From contig NZ_LIQZ01000099.1 in the NCBI RefSeq assembly GCF_001418655.1, positions 1-33,319 of the forward strand: 33,319 bases of DNA. The letters are read 5' to 3'. Every line of letters begins with the position of its first letter. The stretch's first letter is position 1. Source of the DNA: Streptomyces phaeochromogenes (lineage in GTDB: Bacteria > Actinomycetota > Actinomycetes > Streptomycetales > Streptomycetaceae). The notes below the pieces were generated by a model. It was not told the origin of the DNA, did no database searches, and worked only from the letters and a program-made list of their open reading frames with translations. The position numbers and the translations under genes are program-made. Of this stretch, positions 1 to 7,475 are shown piece after piece.

Positions 1-774
1 GACAGCCGCATTCCTCCCCTCCCTCCGTCCGAGTGGCCCCCGGTCCTGCGGTCGCTCCTCGCGGACTCCCAGGCGGACGGTCCCGGCCGGGAGAACCTGT
101 TCGGCACCCTCGCCCACCACCCGGCACTGGCTCACGCCTGGCTCTCCCTCGCGCGCGTACTCACCCACGAGGGAACACTCGGCCACCGCCGACGCGAGCT
201 GGTCGTCCTGCGCACCGCGCACCGGCTCGACGCGGCGTACGTGTACGAGCGGCACCGCACACCGGCCGCGCAGGCAGGGCTGACGGCGGAGGAGATCGCG
301 GCCACGGCGGCCGACCCGCAGACCCATCCCTGGGCGCCGGAGGAACTCGTACTCCTCCAGGCATGCGACCTGCTCGCCGCGAACGCGCCTGTCTCCGACG
401 GACTTTGGGACGGGCTGGCCCGGGCGCTGCGTCCGGAGCAACTGGTCGAACTGCTGGTCCTGACGGGCCAGACCGCCACGATGTGCACGGCCCTGAACGT
501 CCTGCGCACGCCCTCCGACGCCACATCCTCCGACGCCACATCCTCTGACTCCGCGGTCCGGCAGCGGCGACACCTCACCGTGAGCCTGGACAGGGAACGC
601 TGCTGCAGCGCGGGCCAGTGTGTCGGTGCGGCGCCGGAGGTGTTCGAGCAGAGCGAGAGCGATGGACGCGTCGTGCTGCTCGTCCCGGAGCCGGACCAGC
701 AGCACGCGGCCGATGTGCGCCTGGCCGCGGACCTGTGCCCCAGCGGCGCAATCACTCTCGTAGACACCCCCTGA
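1..774 (+). CDS. CMD/AhpD-like domain fused to a 3Fe-4S ferredoxin (5' partial)
   Basis: The frame is open from base 1, so the start codon lies upstream of the window. The first ~170 visible residues are helical and resemble the carboxymuconolactone decarboxylase/AhpD-like fold (segment HRRRELVVLRTAHRLDAAYV, then YERH). A Ser/Asp/Thr linker, partly encoded by a 15-bp tandem duplication, leads to a C-terminal ferredoxin of ~65 residues. This has the P450-associated signature Cys-X5-Cys (RCCSAGQC) and a distal CP motif (LCPSGAI), typical of 3Fe-4S or 4Fe-4S electron donors to actinobacterial P450s. The P450 starts 25 bp downstream, so the ferredoxin part probably reduces that enzyme. The role of the CMD part (peroxidase-like or structural) is unknown. 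The ferredoxin call is strong and the CMD call moderate. Confidence 0.8.
   Translation, partial: DSRIPPLPPSEWPPVLRSLLADSQADGPGRENLFGTLAHHPALAHAWLSLARVLTHEGTLGHRRRELVVLRTAHRLDAAYVYERHRTPAAQAGLTAEEIAATAADPQTHPWAPEELVLLQACDLLAANAPVSDGLWDGLARALRPEQLVELLVLTGQTATMCTALNVLRTPSDATSSDATSSDSAVRQRRHLTVSLDRERCCSAGQCVGAAPEVFEQSESDGRVVLLVPEPDQQHAADVRLAADLCPSGAITLVDTP
514..543 (+). repeat. 15-bp perfect tandem duplication in the linker
   Basis: A 15-bp unit occurs twice head to tail (514-528, 529-543), followed by a third, partial copy beginning tctgac. It encodes the repeated linker SDATS-SDATS between the CMD-like and ferredoxin domains. Linker length could vary between strains by slippage here. Confidence 0.85.
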
Positions 775-799
775 ACGCCACCAGGAGACAGCGCAGTCG

Positions 800-2047
800 A
801 TGACGACCACCGAGTCCCCCACGTCCACGCTCACGCCCACGACCACGCCAAGGGAGGCGGTCAACCTCCCGTCTCCCTACGGGAGTTGCCCGTTCGACCC
901 GCCTCCCGCCTACGTGGCCGCCGCTCGCGAGGGAGCTGTCACCCGTGCCGTACTGCCGGACGGGACGGCGGCCTGGCTCGTGACCGGCTACGAAGAGGTA
1001 CGGGCGGTCCTGGCGGACCCCAGGTTCAGCGCCGACGCCCGGACCCCCGGATTCCCGTTCCTCTCTCCCGGACAGCGTGAACTGGCCACCGCCAAGCCCA
1101 GCTTCATCCGCATGGACGACCCCGAACACGCCCGGCTGCGCCGCATGGTGACCAAGGACTTCCTGGTCAAACGGATCGAGGAACTGCGCCCCGGTATCCA
1201 GGACATCGTCGACAGGGCGGTGGACCGCATGACCGAGGGCCGCACGTCGGCGGACCTGGTGGCCGACTTCGCCCTCCCCGTCCCGTCGCTGGTCATCTGC
1301 CTGATGCTCGGGGTGCCGTACGAGGACCACGACCTGTTCCAGTCGCTCAGCCGTACGCTCCTGGACAACAACTCGACACGGCAGCAGGCCGAAGAGGCCC
1401 ACGCCCGTTTGATGGGCTACCTGGCCGAACTGGCCGAACGCAAACGCCGCCACCCCGAGGACGACATCCTCAGCCGCCTCGCGGCACGCGACGACCTGAC
1501 CGCCCAGGAAACGGCATCACTGGGCTTCCTGCTCCTGGTCACCGGCCACGAGAGCACGGCGAACATGACGGCCATCAGCGTGCTGGCCCTACTGCGCCAC
1601 CCCGACCAGACGGCCCGCCTCCGCGCCGACCCCGGCCTGATCCGCGGAGCCGTCGAGGAACTCCTCCGCCATCTCACGATCATCCACCTAGGCCTGGGCC
1701 GCGCGGCCACGGAGCCCGTGACACTGGCCGGCGTGACGATCCCCGCCGGCGCCGGCGTCATCTGCATGCTCTCCACCGCCAACCGAGAGGAGCACCTGTT
1801 CACGGCTGCCAACGGCACCGCTCCAACGGCCCTCGACGTCACCCGAGACGCCCGCCGCCATGTCGCCTTCGGCTACGGAACCCACCAGTGCCTGGGCCAG
1901 ACCCTGGCCCGGGTCGAACTCCAGATCATCCTCACCACCCTGCTCCACCGCCTGCCCTCACTTCGGCTCGCGGTGCCCCCGACCCAACTCACGTACAACC
2001 AGAACAACATCGTTTATGGGCTTCGGGCTTTGCCGGTGGCTTGGTAG
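800..2047 (+). CDS. Cytochrome P450, class I bacterial type
   Basis: This is a 415-residue soluble haem monooxygenase of the size usual for actinobacterial P450s (CYP105-like in general character; family not assignable by eye). The haem-binding loop is FGYGTHQCLG, with Cys364 as the proximal ligand. The ExxR pair is E287-R290 (EELLR). The I-helix oxygen-activation segment is TGHEST at 248-253, where the more usual first residue is Ala. ATG800 is chosen because an AGGAG sits at 783-787 and the upstream CMD-ferredoxin gene ends 25 bp before. The pair is probably one transcript in which the ferredoxin supplies electrons; no ferredoxin reductase is visible. The substrate cannot be told from sequence. 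Confidence 0.95.
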   Translation: MTTTESPTSTLTPTTTPREAVNLPSPYGSCPFDPPPAYVAAAREGAVTRAVLPDGTAAWLVTGYEEVRAVLADPRFSADARTPGFPFLSPGQRELATAKPSFIRMDDPEHARLRRMVTKDFLVKRIEELRPGIQDIVDRAVDRMTEGRTSADLVADFALPVPSLVICLMLGVPYEDHDLFQSLSRTLLDNNSTRQQAEEAHARLMGYLAELAERKRRHPEDDILSRLAARDDLTAQETASLGFLLLVTGHESTANMTAISVLALLRHPDQTARLRADPGLIRGAVEELLRHLTIIHLGLGRAATEPVTLAGVTIPAGAGVICMLSTANREEHLFTAANGTAPTALDVTRDARRHVAFGYGTHQCLGQTLARVELQIILTTLLHRLPSLRLAVPPTQLTYNQNNIVYGLRALPVAW

Positions 2048-2223
2048 GGCCTTGGCCGGCGCATTCGGCTGGGCTGCGGGCAGACCGAGCATCACCCGGT
2101 CGGAGTTCTGCGTCTGCCCTGTTGAACAGCCGGGATACGAGGCGATGGCCAGAAACGATCTTGATACGGCTGTGGCCGCCGGGCTTGAATTGGGCGTTCT
2201 CGCCGGACGAAGGATTGGAAGTC

Positions 2224-2592
2224 ATGCGTCTGTCCCTGAAGGTCGCAGCTGTCGCCGTATCCACCCTTGGTGCGATGGGGGCCATGATCGGTCCTGTCAG
2301 CGCCGCATCCGCGACCGAGGTTGCCGAGAAAGCTTCCGTGACCGCGGCCAGCTGCTACGCCTACAACCGGTCCGGAACGACGCTGAACGTGCGGAGCGGA
2401 GCCGGCACCAGTTACTCGGTCGTGGGGACCATCGCCGCCGGTGGCCGTCTTCCCTGCGGGAGCCTCGGGGAGGGCTCCGCGAACGGTCAGACCTACACCG
2501 CTTGCGGTGGAACGGACAATGACTGGAAGACGGTTCGGATCAACGGCCGCGACGGTTGGGTTGCGGCGGAATGCGTGGCGCTGGGCGCCTGA
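2224..2592 (+). CDS. Secreted bacterial SH3 (SH3b) domain protein
   Basis: This 122-residue protein has a clear Sec signal peptide (MRLSLK, a hydrophobic Ala/Val/Met core, then VSAASA near residue 28). One bacterial SH3 domain follows, with the typical core TLNVRSGAGTSYSVVGTI and a terminal WVAAECV strand. Four cysteines in the mature part (SCYAY, PCGS, ACGG, ECV) could form two disulfides. Such small exported SH3b proteins usually bind cell-wall peptides or peptidoglycan. ATG2224 is preferred over upstream in-frame starts because it begins exactly at the signal peptide and has a GAAGG-like sequence upstream. It stands alone, with no operon partner. Confidence 0.8.
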   Translation: MRLSLKVAAVAVSTLGAMGAMIGPVSAASATEVAEKASVTAASCYAYNRSGTTLNVRSGAGTSYSVVGTIAAGGRLPCGSLGEGSANGQTYTACGGTDNDWKTVRINGRDGWVAAECVALGA

Positions 2593-2831
2593 TCGTGCTC
2601 CGCAGCCGCGGTGCGGGTTGCGGTGCGCCGCCTGCCAGCGAGTCGCCATCGAGCTGGTCGACGTGATCAGACGCCATCCTGCAGCACCCCGGTCGTACTC
2701 GGTTGCCTCGAAGCTGAGTCGATACGTGATCCGCACGGTCGGAACTCCTTGCGCTTGAAGGAGTGAGACTGGAAGATCACTCAGGATTTGACCAGGTTCT
2801 TCAACTTGACCAGGTTCTTCAAAGGGGGGGC
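2593..2831. other. Intergenic stretch before the LamG gene
   Basis: I see no convincing gene in these ~240 bp. The only structure is an 18-bp tandem repeat immediately before the next start codon, listed separately. Confidence 0.5.
2788..2823 (+). repeat. 18-bp tandem repeat just upstream of the LamG start
   Basis: Two 18-bp copies lie back to back (2788-2805 and 2806-2823), differing only in the last base. The second runs into the G-rich ribosome binding region of the gene starting at 2832. It may be a simple duplication or a direct-repeat regulatory site. Confidence 0.85.
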
Positions 2832-3653
2832 ATGTACGACAGATATCGCGCCGCGTTTGTGGGGTTAGGCGCCGTCGCGCTCGTGTTCACACTCGGTACG
2901 CTCCCTGGCGCCGCCTACGCGGTCGGCCAGGGGAACGAAGCCCGGGCCGAAGAGACGTCGCCGAGTCGGGAGGGCTACTGGCCCTTGGAGGAGGCGCCCG
3001 GCGGAACCGCTCCCAATGTGGAGCCCGAGGGCCTGCCGCTGACGTTGAACGGCGATGCGTGGATCTACCGCAACGAGGACATCTTCGGAGATGCCGCACT
3101 GGTTGGTCTGGGCGATCTCAGGCTTGACGGCGACGGTGACTGGGCGGCGACATCCGCGGCACCGGTCGGTGGGGACGGGAGCTTCACTCTCGCCGCCCGC
3201 GCTCGCTTGGCCGCAGCCGACGACAGGACACAGACCGTCCTGTCACTCCCGGGCTCCAACGCCGACCGCATCGCGATCCGGTACCAGGCGGCAAGCGGGG
3301 AATGGGAAGTCGTGGTGTCCACCGAGGACAAGGCGAATGCTTCGCAGGTGGTCATCTCCGACGAGCAGGATTTGCCCGGTGAAGGTCCCTACGGCGTGAG
3401 CGACCACTTGGCCGTCGTATTCGACGCCCCTGCCCATGAGCTTCGCTTTTATGTGAACGGGCAGCTGACCATCAAGTCGACTGCCGTGGACACGACCTCC
3501 TGGACGGCCTCGGGCGGTCTTCAGGTGGGCCGCTCGGCGATCCGCGGTGAGTACTTCCAGGGCACCGTGGACGAGGTGCGGGCCTACTCCGGTGCTGCGA
3601 ACCAGACAATGATCAGCCAGATGGCCTCCCTGACGGGACTCCCTGACCTCTGA
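2832..3653 (+). CDS. Secreted LamG / concanavalin-like domain protein
   Basis: This 273-residue protein has a signal peptide (MYDRYR, hydrophobic core to ~residue 27, AAYA cleavage-like site). It is followed by a single LamG/ConA-like jelly-roll domain. Characteristic pieces are EGYWPLEEAPGGTAPN (the N-terminal 'W-x-L-D/E' strand), FTLAARARL, LRFYVNGQL and EYFQGTVDEVRAYS near the C-terminus. Such domains bind carbohydrate or protein at the cell surface; no catalytic domain is attached. ATG2832 follows a run of Gs (2824-2830) that can serve as a ribosome binding site. An upstream in-frame start at 2763 would only translate the 18-bp repeat. It is monocistronic. Confidence 0.8.
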   Translation: MYDRYRAAFVGLGAVALVFTLGTLPGAAYAVGQGNEARAEETSPSREGYWPLEEAPGGTAPNVEPEGLPLTLNGDAWIYRNEDIFGDAALVGLGDLRLDGDGDWAATSAAPVGGDGSFTLAARARLAAADDRTQTVLSLPGSNADRIAIRYQAASGEWEVVVSTEDKANASQVVISDEQDLPGEGPYGVSDHLAVVFDAPAHELRFYVNGQLTIKSTAVDTTSWTASGGLQVGRSAIRGEYFQGTVDEVRAYSGAANQTMISQMASLTGLPDL

Positions 3654-3811
3654 GATCCAGGTGGGCCGGCCGGATCCATAGGTCGTGAAGCCCACCCGAG
3701 ATACCTGGCTCTACCGGGGACTGGTGAGTCGAGTCTCCCCACTTCGGGAGCGGCAGCCCGTGCGCCTGGTGGCCTCCATCGGCTGCCGCCGACCGCTGCG
3801 GCTCGCTGATA

Positions 3812-3849
3812 CCAAAGGCCCCGGACCATGATCGGTCCGGGGCCTTTGG
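3812..3849 (-). terminator. Perfect 16-bp hairpin terminator
   Basis: Arms 3812-3827 and 3834-3849 are perfectly complementary (16 bp) around a 6-base loop. The hairpin lies directly downstream, on the minus strand, of the decayed tRNA 3' end at 3856-3885. It is therefore probably the original terminator of the tRNA-Arg gene, now ~29 kb from that gene's intact copy. It may also stop plus-strand transcription from the LamG side. Confidence 0.75.
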
Positions 3850-3855
3850 TTTGGG

Positions 3856-3921
3856 TGCCCCGGCATGATTCGAACCTGCGACACCAGTGGCATCTCCCGG
3901 CTTCCATTTGACTAACGAGCA
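3856..3921 (-). pseudogene. Decayed tRNA-Arg 3' end / degenerate att site
   Basis: Read on the minus strand, 3885-3856 matches the last ~31 bases of the intact tRNA-Arg (T-arm with GGTTCGAATC, then the 3' acceptor strand) with one substitution and one deleted base. The substitution disrupts a T-stem pair. Further 5' the sequence is unrelated to tRNA-Arg, though it carries a vaguely D-arm-like stretch to 3921. The whole is only ~66 nt and does not fold into a full cloverleaf. It is best read as an old att scar of the tRNA-Arg integration locus. A degenerate unrelated tRNA is the alternative. Confidence 0.5.
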
Positions 3922-3926
3922 TGTTG

Positions 3927-3942
3927 CTAACATTGATGTTAG
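3927..3942. promoter_or_regulatory. 7-bp palindrome ctaacat-tg-atgttag before the ATPase gene
   Basis: A perfect 7-bp inverted repeat with a 2-base spacer sits 37 bp upstream of the ATPase start codon, in an AT-rich island that is unusual here. This placement suits an operator. No regulator gene is adjacent, so its ligand is unknown. Confidence 0.4.
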
Positions 3943-3978
3943 TCCCTGCGTTGTTTATTAGGCCTGGAAGGCAACGGC

Positions 3979-5397
3979 ATGGCAGATTTCGTGGGCAGGC
4001 GGCACGAGCTCGAGGTGCTGGATCGCGAGCTGGGCAAGGTGACGGCCGGGGTCGGTGGGGAGCGGCCCGGGCGGTGCGTGATGCTTCGAGGGCGCCGCCG
4101 GGTGGGCAAGTCGCGCTTGGTGGAGCGATTCGCCGAGAGGTCCGGTGCGCCGTTCCTCTTCTACGCGGCCACAGGGGCGTCGTCGGGGGTGGATCTGGAG
4201 CGGCTCAGCCAGGATGCGCAGTCATCCAGCCTTCCGCTGGCGAATCTACTGTCGGCGGCCCGCCCGGCGAGTTGGGACGCCGCCTTCGACGTACTGGCGG
4301 CGGCACTGCCGCACGACCGGGCGAGCGTGGTGGTCATGGATGAGGTGCCCTATCTGATGGACGCGGAGGGCGCCTTCGAGGGCGTACTTCAGCGGGCCTG
4401 GGACCGAGTGCTCGAGACGAAACCGGTTCTGCTGGTTCTCATCGGCTCCGACCTGTCGATGATGGAGGCGCTGAACGACTATGGACGCCCGTTCCACCAG
4501 CGCGGACGGGAGATGGTGCTGGGTCCGCTCAACCCGGCGGAGGTGGGCGAGATGCTGGGCCTCGACCCCGCCTCGGCTTTTGATGCGGCCTTGATCACCG
4601 GTGGATTGCCGCTGATCTGCGCAGAGTGGACGCACGGCGCCGGGATGTGGGAGTTCCTGCAGGCGGCACTCAGCGATCCGGTCTCGGCCTTGCTGGTGTC
4701 GGCGGAGCGCTCGCTCGCCGCGGAGTTCCCCCAGCAGGTCCAGGCCCGCACCGTCCTCTCGGCGATCGGCAGCGGTGAGCGGACATTCACCAATATTGCC
4801 CGCGCCGCCGGCGGGATCGGGGCGACCCCGCTACAGCGGTCGCTGACGATACTCACGGACAAGCGGGTGATCGCGGCGGAGCTTCCCGTGTCGACGCGAC
4901 CTTCGAAGGACCGTCGCTACCGGGTCGCGGATCCGTACCTCCGTTTCTGGCTGAAGCTTCTGGGCCCGGCGATGGAGGAGATCGAGCGGGGCCGGGGCGA
5001 CCTGACGCTGCGGCGCATCCGCGAGAACTGGACCAGCTGGCGCGGCAGGGCCGTTGAACCTCTGGTGCGCGAGGCGCTGGCACGGCTGCTGCCCGACGCG
5101 AACCTGCCCGCCGCCCCCGCCATCGGCGGCTACTGGACCCGTACCAACGACGTGGAGATCGACGTCGTGGGAGCGGACCGCGCGCCGATCGCCAAGGAGC
5201 TGTTGTTCGTCGGCTCGGTGAAGTGGCTGGAGAACTCCCCGTTCGACCGGCATGATCTCGCGGCGCTGCACCGACACCGCGCCGCGCTCACGCCGGCTCC
5301 CGTGCCAGTGATCGCGCTCTCGCGCAGCGGGACCGACTGCGCGGGGCTCGACGCCGCGTACGGCCCGGCGGAACTCCTCGCGGCGTGGTCCTCCTGA
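3979..5397 (+). CDS. AAA ATPase of the archaeal-ATPase/DUF234 type with nuclease-like C-terminus
   Basis: This is a 472-residue protein. The N-terminal ATPase has Walker A GRRRVGKS (38-45) and Walker B SVVVMDE (116-122). A winged-helix-like middle follows, then a C-terminal DUF234-type domain. That domain resembles a PD-(D/E)xK fold: EPLVREAL, then EIDVVG, then GSVKW, where the canonical acidic residue before the lysine is replaced by Ser (S-V-K). It is thus a P-loop ATPase coupled to a possible, perhaps inactive, nuclease. Such proteins are poorly characterised and recur in genomic islands; a defence or element-maintenance role is inference. It is the only large gene between two att copies. 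ATG3979 follows a GGAAGG (3966-3971). Confidence 0.85.
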   Translation: MADFVGRRHELEVLDRELGKVTAGVGGERPGRCVMLRGRRRVGKSRLVERFAERSGAPFLFYAATGASSGVDLERLSQDAQSSSLPLANLLSAARPASWDAAFDVLAAALPHDRASVVVMDEVPYLMDAEGAFEGVLQRAWDRVLETKPVLLVLIGSDLSMMEALNDYGRPFHQRGREMVLGPLNPAEVGEMLGLDPASAFDAALITGGLPLICAEWTHGAGMWEFLQAALSDPVSALLVSAERSLAAEFPQQVQARTVLSAIGSGERTFTNIARAAGGIGATPLQRSLTILTDKRVIAAELPVSTRPSKDRRYRVADPYLRFWLKLLGPAMEEIERGRGDLTLRRIRENWTSWRGRAVEPLVREALARLLPDANLPAAPAIGGYWTRTNDVEIDVVGADRAPIAKELLFVGSVKWLENSPFDRHDLAALHRHRAALTPAPVPVIALSRSGTDCAGLDAAYGPAELLAAWSS

Positions 5398-5595
5398 CCA
5401 TGCAGGAACACGCGTGGGTGTCAGGTGTTCATGGCCTGTCGCCCCAACTCGGGTCGGTCGAGACTCGGGTCGGTCGAGCCTCCGGCCCACCGCGACGGTG
5501 ACGTCCTCCCGCTCACGCAAACGGCCCCGGATGACGAGTCCGAGGCCGAGAAGTGCCTCCCTGGGCGAGAAACCCCAGGTCGGCGACTACTGCGT
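5398..5595. other. Gene-free stretch before the att core
   Basis: Contains a 16-bp perfect tandem duplication (5447-5462, 5463-5478) and a short 6-bp hairpin near 5563-5579 that could be a weak terminator. I see no supportable gene. Confidence 0.5.
5447..5478 (+). repeat. 16-bp perfect tandem duplication
   Basis: The unit actcgggtcggtcgag occurs twice in direct succession. It is non-coding and of unknown role. Confidence 0.85.
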
Positions 5596-5640
5596 TGTGC
5601 CCCCGGCAGGATTCGAACCTGCGACACCCGCTTTAGGAGT
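5596..5640 (-). other. att core copy 1 (tRNA-Arg 3' half)
   Basis: These 45 bp are identical to 17204-17248, and the first 44 are identical to the tRNA-Arg 3' part at 33179-33222. The block covers the anticodon loop to the 3' acceptor end and is not followed by a tRNA 5' half, so it is an attachment site rather than a gene. It forms the left end of the AICE at 5596-17248. Confidence 0.93.
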
Positions 5641-5765
5641 TCGATCCGACGCCATCAGTGGGCGGCTCCCGCACGGCTTGCGCTGACACCTACGGCTGCC
5701 CGGAGCCGCTGGCGTCCGGTGCTGTTGATGTCAGTTCTGGATGTCAGGTGCCTCGCCTTGTTCGA

Positions 5766-5963
5766 CTACGGGCGACGGTAGACGGCAGGGTCGGTTCCGG
5801 ATGCCGGGGCCCGGGACAAATCCAGATAACACGGATAGTCGGGGTCGCCCACCTCCATGGATACGAACTGATCAACGTCGTGCTTAGCGAAGCGATGGAG
5901 GTACTGCAAGAAGAGTTCCAGCTCATCGCCAGAGAGAGGTTCGTCGTGTCGGTCGTTTCGCAC
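5766..5963 (-). CDS. Hypothetical small acidic protein
   Basis: This is a 65-residue protein starting at GTG5963. It has an amphipathic N-terminal part (LSGDELELFLQYLHRFAKHDVDQ) and a C-terminal strand-rich part (YPCYLDLSRA, then a Pro-rich tail). No catalytic motif or membrane segment is visible. Acidic composition and small size are reminiscent of immunity-type proteins, but that is only an impression. It lies at the left end of the AICE, where cargo is expected, in the same orientation as the next unknown gene. Confidence 0.5.
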   Translation of the reverse strand: MRNDRHDEPLSGDELELFLQYLHRFAKHDVDQFVSMEVGDPDYPCYLDLSRAPASGTDPAVYRRP

Positions 5964-6069
5964 GCCCTAACCCTACGGCTGGCCTGGGTGACATGGCCGC
6001 TTCGTGCTGAAGCAACTCGGGGCGCTGGCTGTCCTAGGGCTGCTGTGTCTGTCACCTGGATTGATGGTC

Positions 6070-6354
6070 TTAGAGGCCGCGTAGCGCCTCGTATAGGTCT
6101 CCGTAGGCGGTCCAACAGTCGATGCTGCCGTCGTCGTACAGGCTGCCCATGTACCAGTCATCGTCATCGATGGGCTTCACGAGGCACAGGCCGTGGAAAC
6201 CAAGAACGATCTCTGGATGCAAAATTTCGTGGGCTCCAGGGCCAGCCACCCATTTGACCGCCCGGTCGGAGTTCAGGACGACAGCTTCTTGATCCCCGGA
6301 CACGTCACGGATCTGCTGGAGGGTCCATCGCGAGGGCAACGGGGCGTCTGTCAC
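6070..6354 (-). CDS. Hypothetical protein, 94 residues
   Basis: Starts at GTG6354 with a weak GGGAG just upstream. The acidic C-terminal half is distinctive (IDDDDWYMGSLYDDGS, then CWTAYGDLYEALRGL), and the middle is hydrophobic/aromatic (EIVLGFHGLCLVKP). This pattern is that of a compact cytosolic domain of unknown function. It is followed on the same strand, after ~107 bp, by the 65-residue gene; the two may form a cargo pair. No function can be assigned. Confidence 0.6.
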   Translation of the reverse strand: MTDAPLPSRWTLQQIRDVSGDQEAVVLNSDRAVKWVAGPGAHEILHPEIVLGFHGLCLVKPIDDDDWYMGSLYDDGSIDCWTAYGDLYEALRGL

Positions 6355-6691
6355 TCCCAGATGGTCTCACCAGCCATCGTGCATCACCGCTTTAGGAGCG
6401 AGGTGGGGCGATCATGTGTCTGACCTGCTGATTCTCTACGCTGGGCGAGGTGCGGTCCGGCGGTCTCCTTCTTACCCCGAGTCCCCGTGAGTCCCCGTCC
6501 GTTCTGGCACGAGAGTGGCACGGCCCGAGGACCGTGCCACAGCTCCTCGATGCGAACTACGGGCACGAAGTCCGCTGAGGTCGCCCGACCTGGTCACGAG
6601 GGTGGCAACGGTTCGGGACAGTCGCCTGCGGTTACCACGGTTGCTGTACTTCTCTGCGGTACGGCAGCCGGTGTATCCCCCGCTCGATAGG
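6355..6691. other. Gene-free stretch with TGGCACG repeats
   Basis: No convincing gene is seen in ~340 bp. It contains three TGGCACG-type motifs at 6505-6540, described separately. A short minus-strand reading frame at 6384-6566 overlaps these repeats and looks spurious. Confidence 0.5.
6504..6540. promoter_or_regulatory. TGGCACG repeat cluster (possible Int/Xis arm sites)
   Basis: Two direct copies 11 bp apart (tggcacg 6505-6511, gtggcacgg 6515-6523) are followed by an inverted copy ccgtgccac (6532-6540). The same 11-bp-spaced direct pair occurs right after int at 17124-17143. Matching motifs at both ends of one element are what arm-type integrase or Xis sites look like. The left cluster, however, is ~860 bp from its att core, farther than usual. 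Confidence 0.45.
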
Positions 6692-7213
6692 TCAGCTCGG
6701 GTGCGAGCGAGTGATCACCTGCTGGAAGTTCAGCTTGGGCTGCAGGGCCTTCACCATCGCCCGCTGGAGATCCAGCTTGGGCTGCAGGGCTTCCGCGATG
6801 ATCCGCTGGAAGTCCACCTTCGGCTGCAGGGCTTCCGCCATCACCCGCTGGAGATCAAGCCTCGGCTGCAGGGCCTTCACCATCGCCCGCTGGAGATCCA
6901 GCTTCGGTTGCAGGGCTTCCGCGATGATCCGCTGGAAGTCCACCTTCGGCTGCAGGGCCTTCACCATCGCCCGCTGGAGATCCAGCTTGGGCTGCAGGGC
7001 TTCCGCGATGATCCGCTGGAAGTCCAGCCTCGGCTGCAGGGCTTCCGCCATCGCCCGCTGGAGATCAAGCCTGGGTCCGATCGAGCCGAAGAGAATCGGC
7101 TGCTCGTCTGCCGCCGGCGCAGTCATCTGCGCCAATGCGACGCTGTACGGGATGTCTTCGGAGCGGGCGCGCTTCCTAGCCCTCTTCTGCGCTGTGCTCT
7201 GCTTCTTAGGCAC
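6692..7213 (-). CDS. 14-residue tandem-repeat protein with basic N-terminus
   Basis: This is a 173-residue protein. The first ~25 residues are strongly basic (KKQSTAQKRARKRARSED). After a short spacer come nine consecutive 14-residue units of the form PK(L/V)D(L/F)QR(A/I)(M/I)(V/A)(K/E)ALQ to the C-terminus. The units alternate loosely between a DLQRAM type and a DFQRII type. Proline at each unit start and the regular hydrophobic spacing suggest short amphipathic helices stacked as a solenoid. GTG7213 is chosen because AAGGAAAG precedes it at proper spacing; an in-frame ATG 30 bp upstream would include that site. Function is unknown; a basic N-terminus could bind nucleic acid. Confidence 0.7.
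   Translation of the reverse strand: MPKKQSTAQKRARKRARSEDIPYSVALAQMTAPAADEQPILFGSIGPRLDLQRAMAEALQPRLDFQRIIAEALQPKLDLQRAMVKALQPKVDFQRIIAEALQPKLDLQRAMVKALQPRLDLQRVMAEALQPKVDFQRIIAEALQPKLDLQRAMVKALQPKLNFQQVITRSHPS
6722..7076 (-). repeat. Array of 42-bp coding repeats (8 full units plus a partial)
   Basis: Units start at 6722, 6764, 6806, 6848, 6890, 6932, 6974 and 7016, with a partial ninth from 7058. Most begin ctggaa/ctggag and contain ctgcagggc. Near-identity at the DNA level, with two alternating subtypes, implies recent amplification and easy copy-number change. Confidence 0.95.
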
Positions 7214-7475
7214 GGCACTTTCCTTCCCACGGGCCCCATGCATCCGTCAGACGTTTGCCGTGTCCGAACAGGATCGAAGAGCACGGGCCCCGAGAGACCT
7301 TGGCCGTCGTAGCCATTCGCGGCATGGGCGCGTGGCAGCGGCTCGGGCGGTGCGTGTCCAGCCCTGCAACGATCAACGCATGACGCGCCATTAGTTGTCA
7401 AGCCCCACAGGGATTTGACAGTTCCTCAACCCAACCACTTGGTGAGCCTGCCCACAGGTCGGGGGAGAGAGTTTG

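Larger units (their letters stand above)
3856..5640. mobile_element. Candidate att-flanked non-autonomous cassette (CIME-like)
   Basis: The interval lies between a decayed att copy (3856-3885) and a perfect one (5596-5640). It contains one large gene, the AAA ATPase/nuclease-like protein, and no integrase, replication or transfer gene. This matches the idea of a cis-mobilisable element or a remnant left after an integrase-bearing part was lost. The left boundary has diverged, so mobility is doubtful. Confidence 0.45.

Noticed and set aside
5596..5640. Second and third tRNA-Arg genes at 5596 and 17204
   Set aside because: Only the 3' half of the tRNA is present at each place; the 5' half is absent, so these are att cores.
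6384..6566. 60-residue minus-strand frame
   Set aside because: It overlaps the TGGCACG repeat cluster, lacks a ribosome binding site and has no recognisable domain.
6722..7076. Regular 42-bp repeats as a possible CRISPR array
   Set aside because: Units are contiguous without spacers and keep an open reading frame; they are protein-coding repeats.
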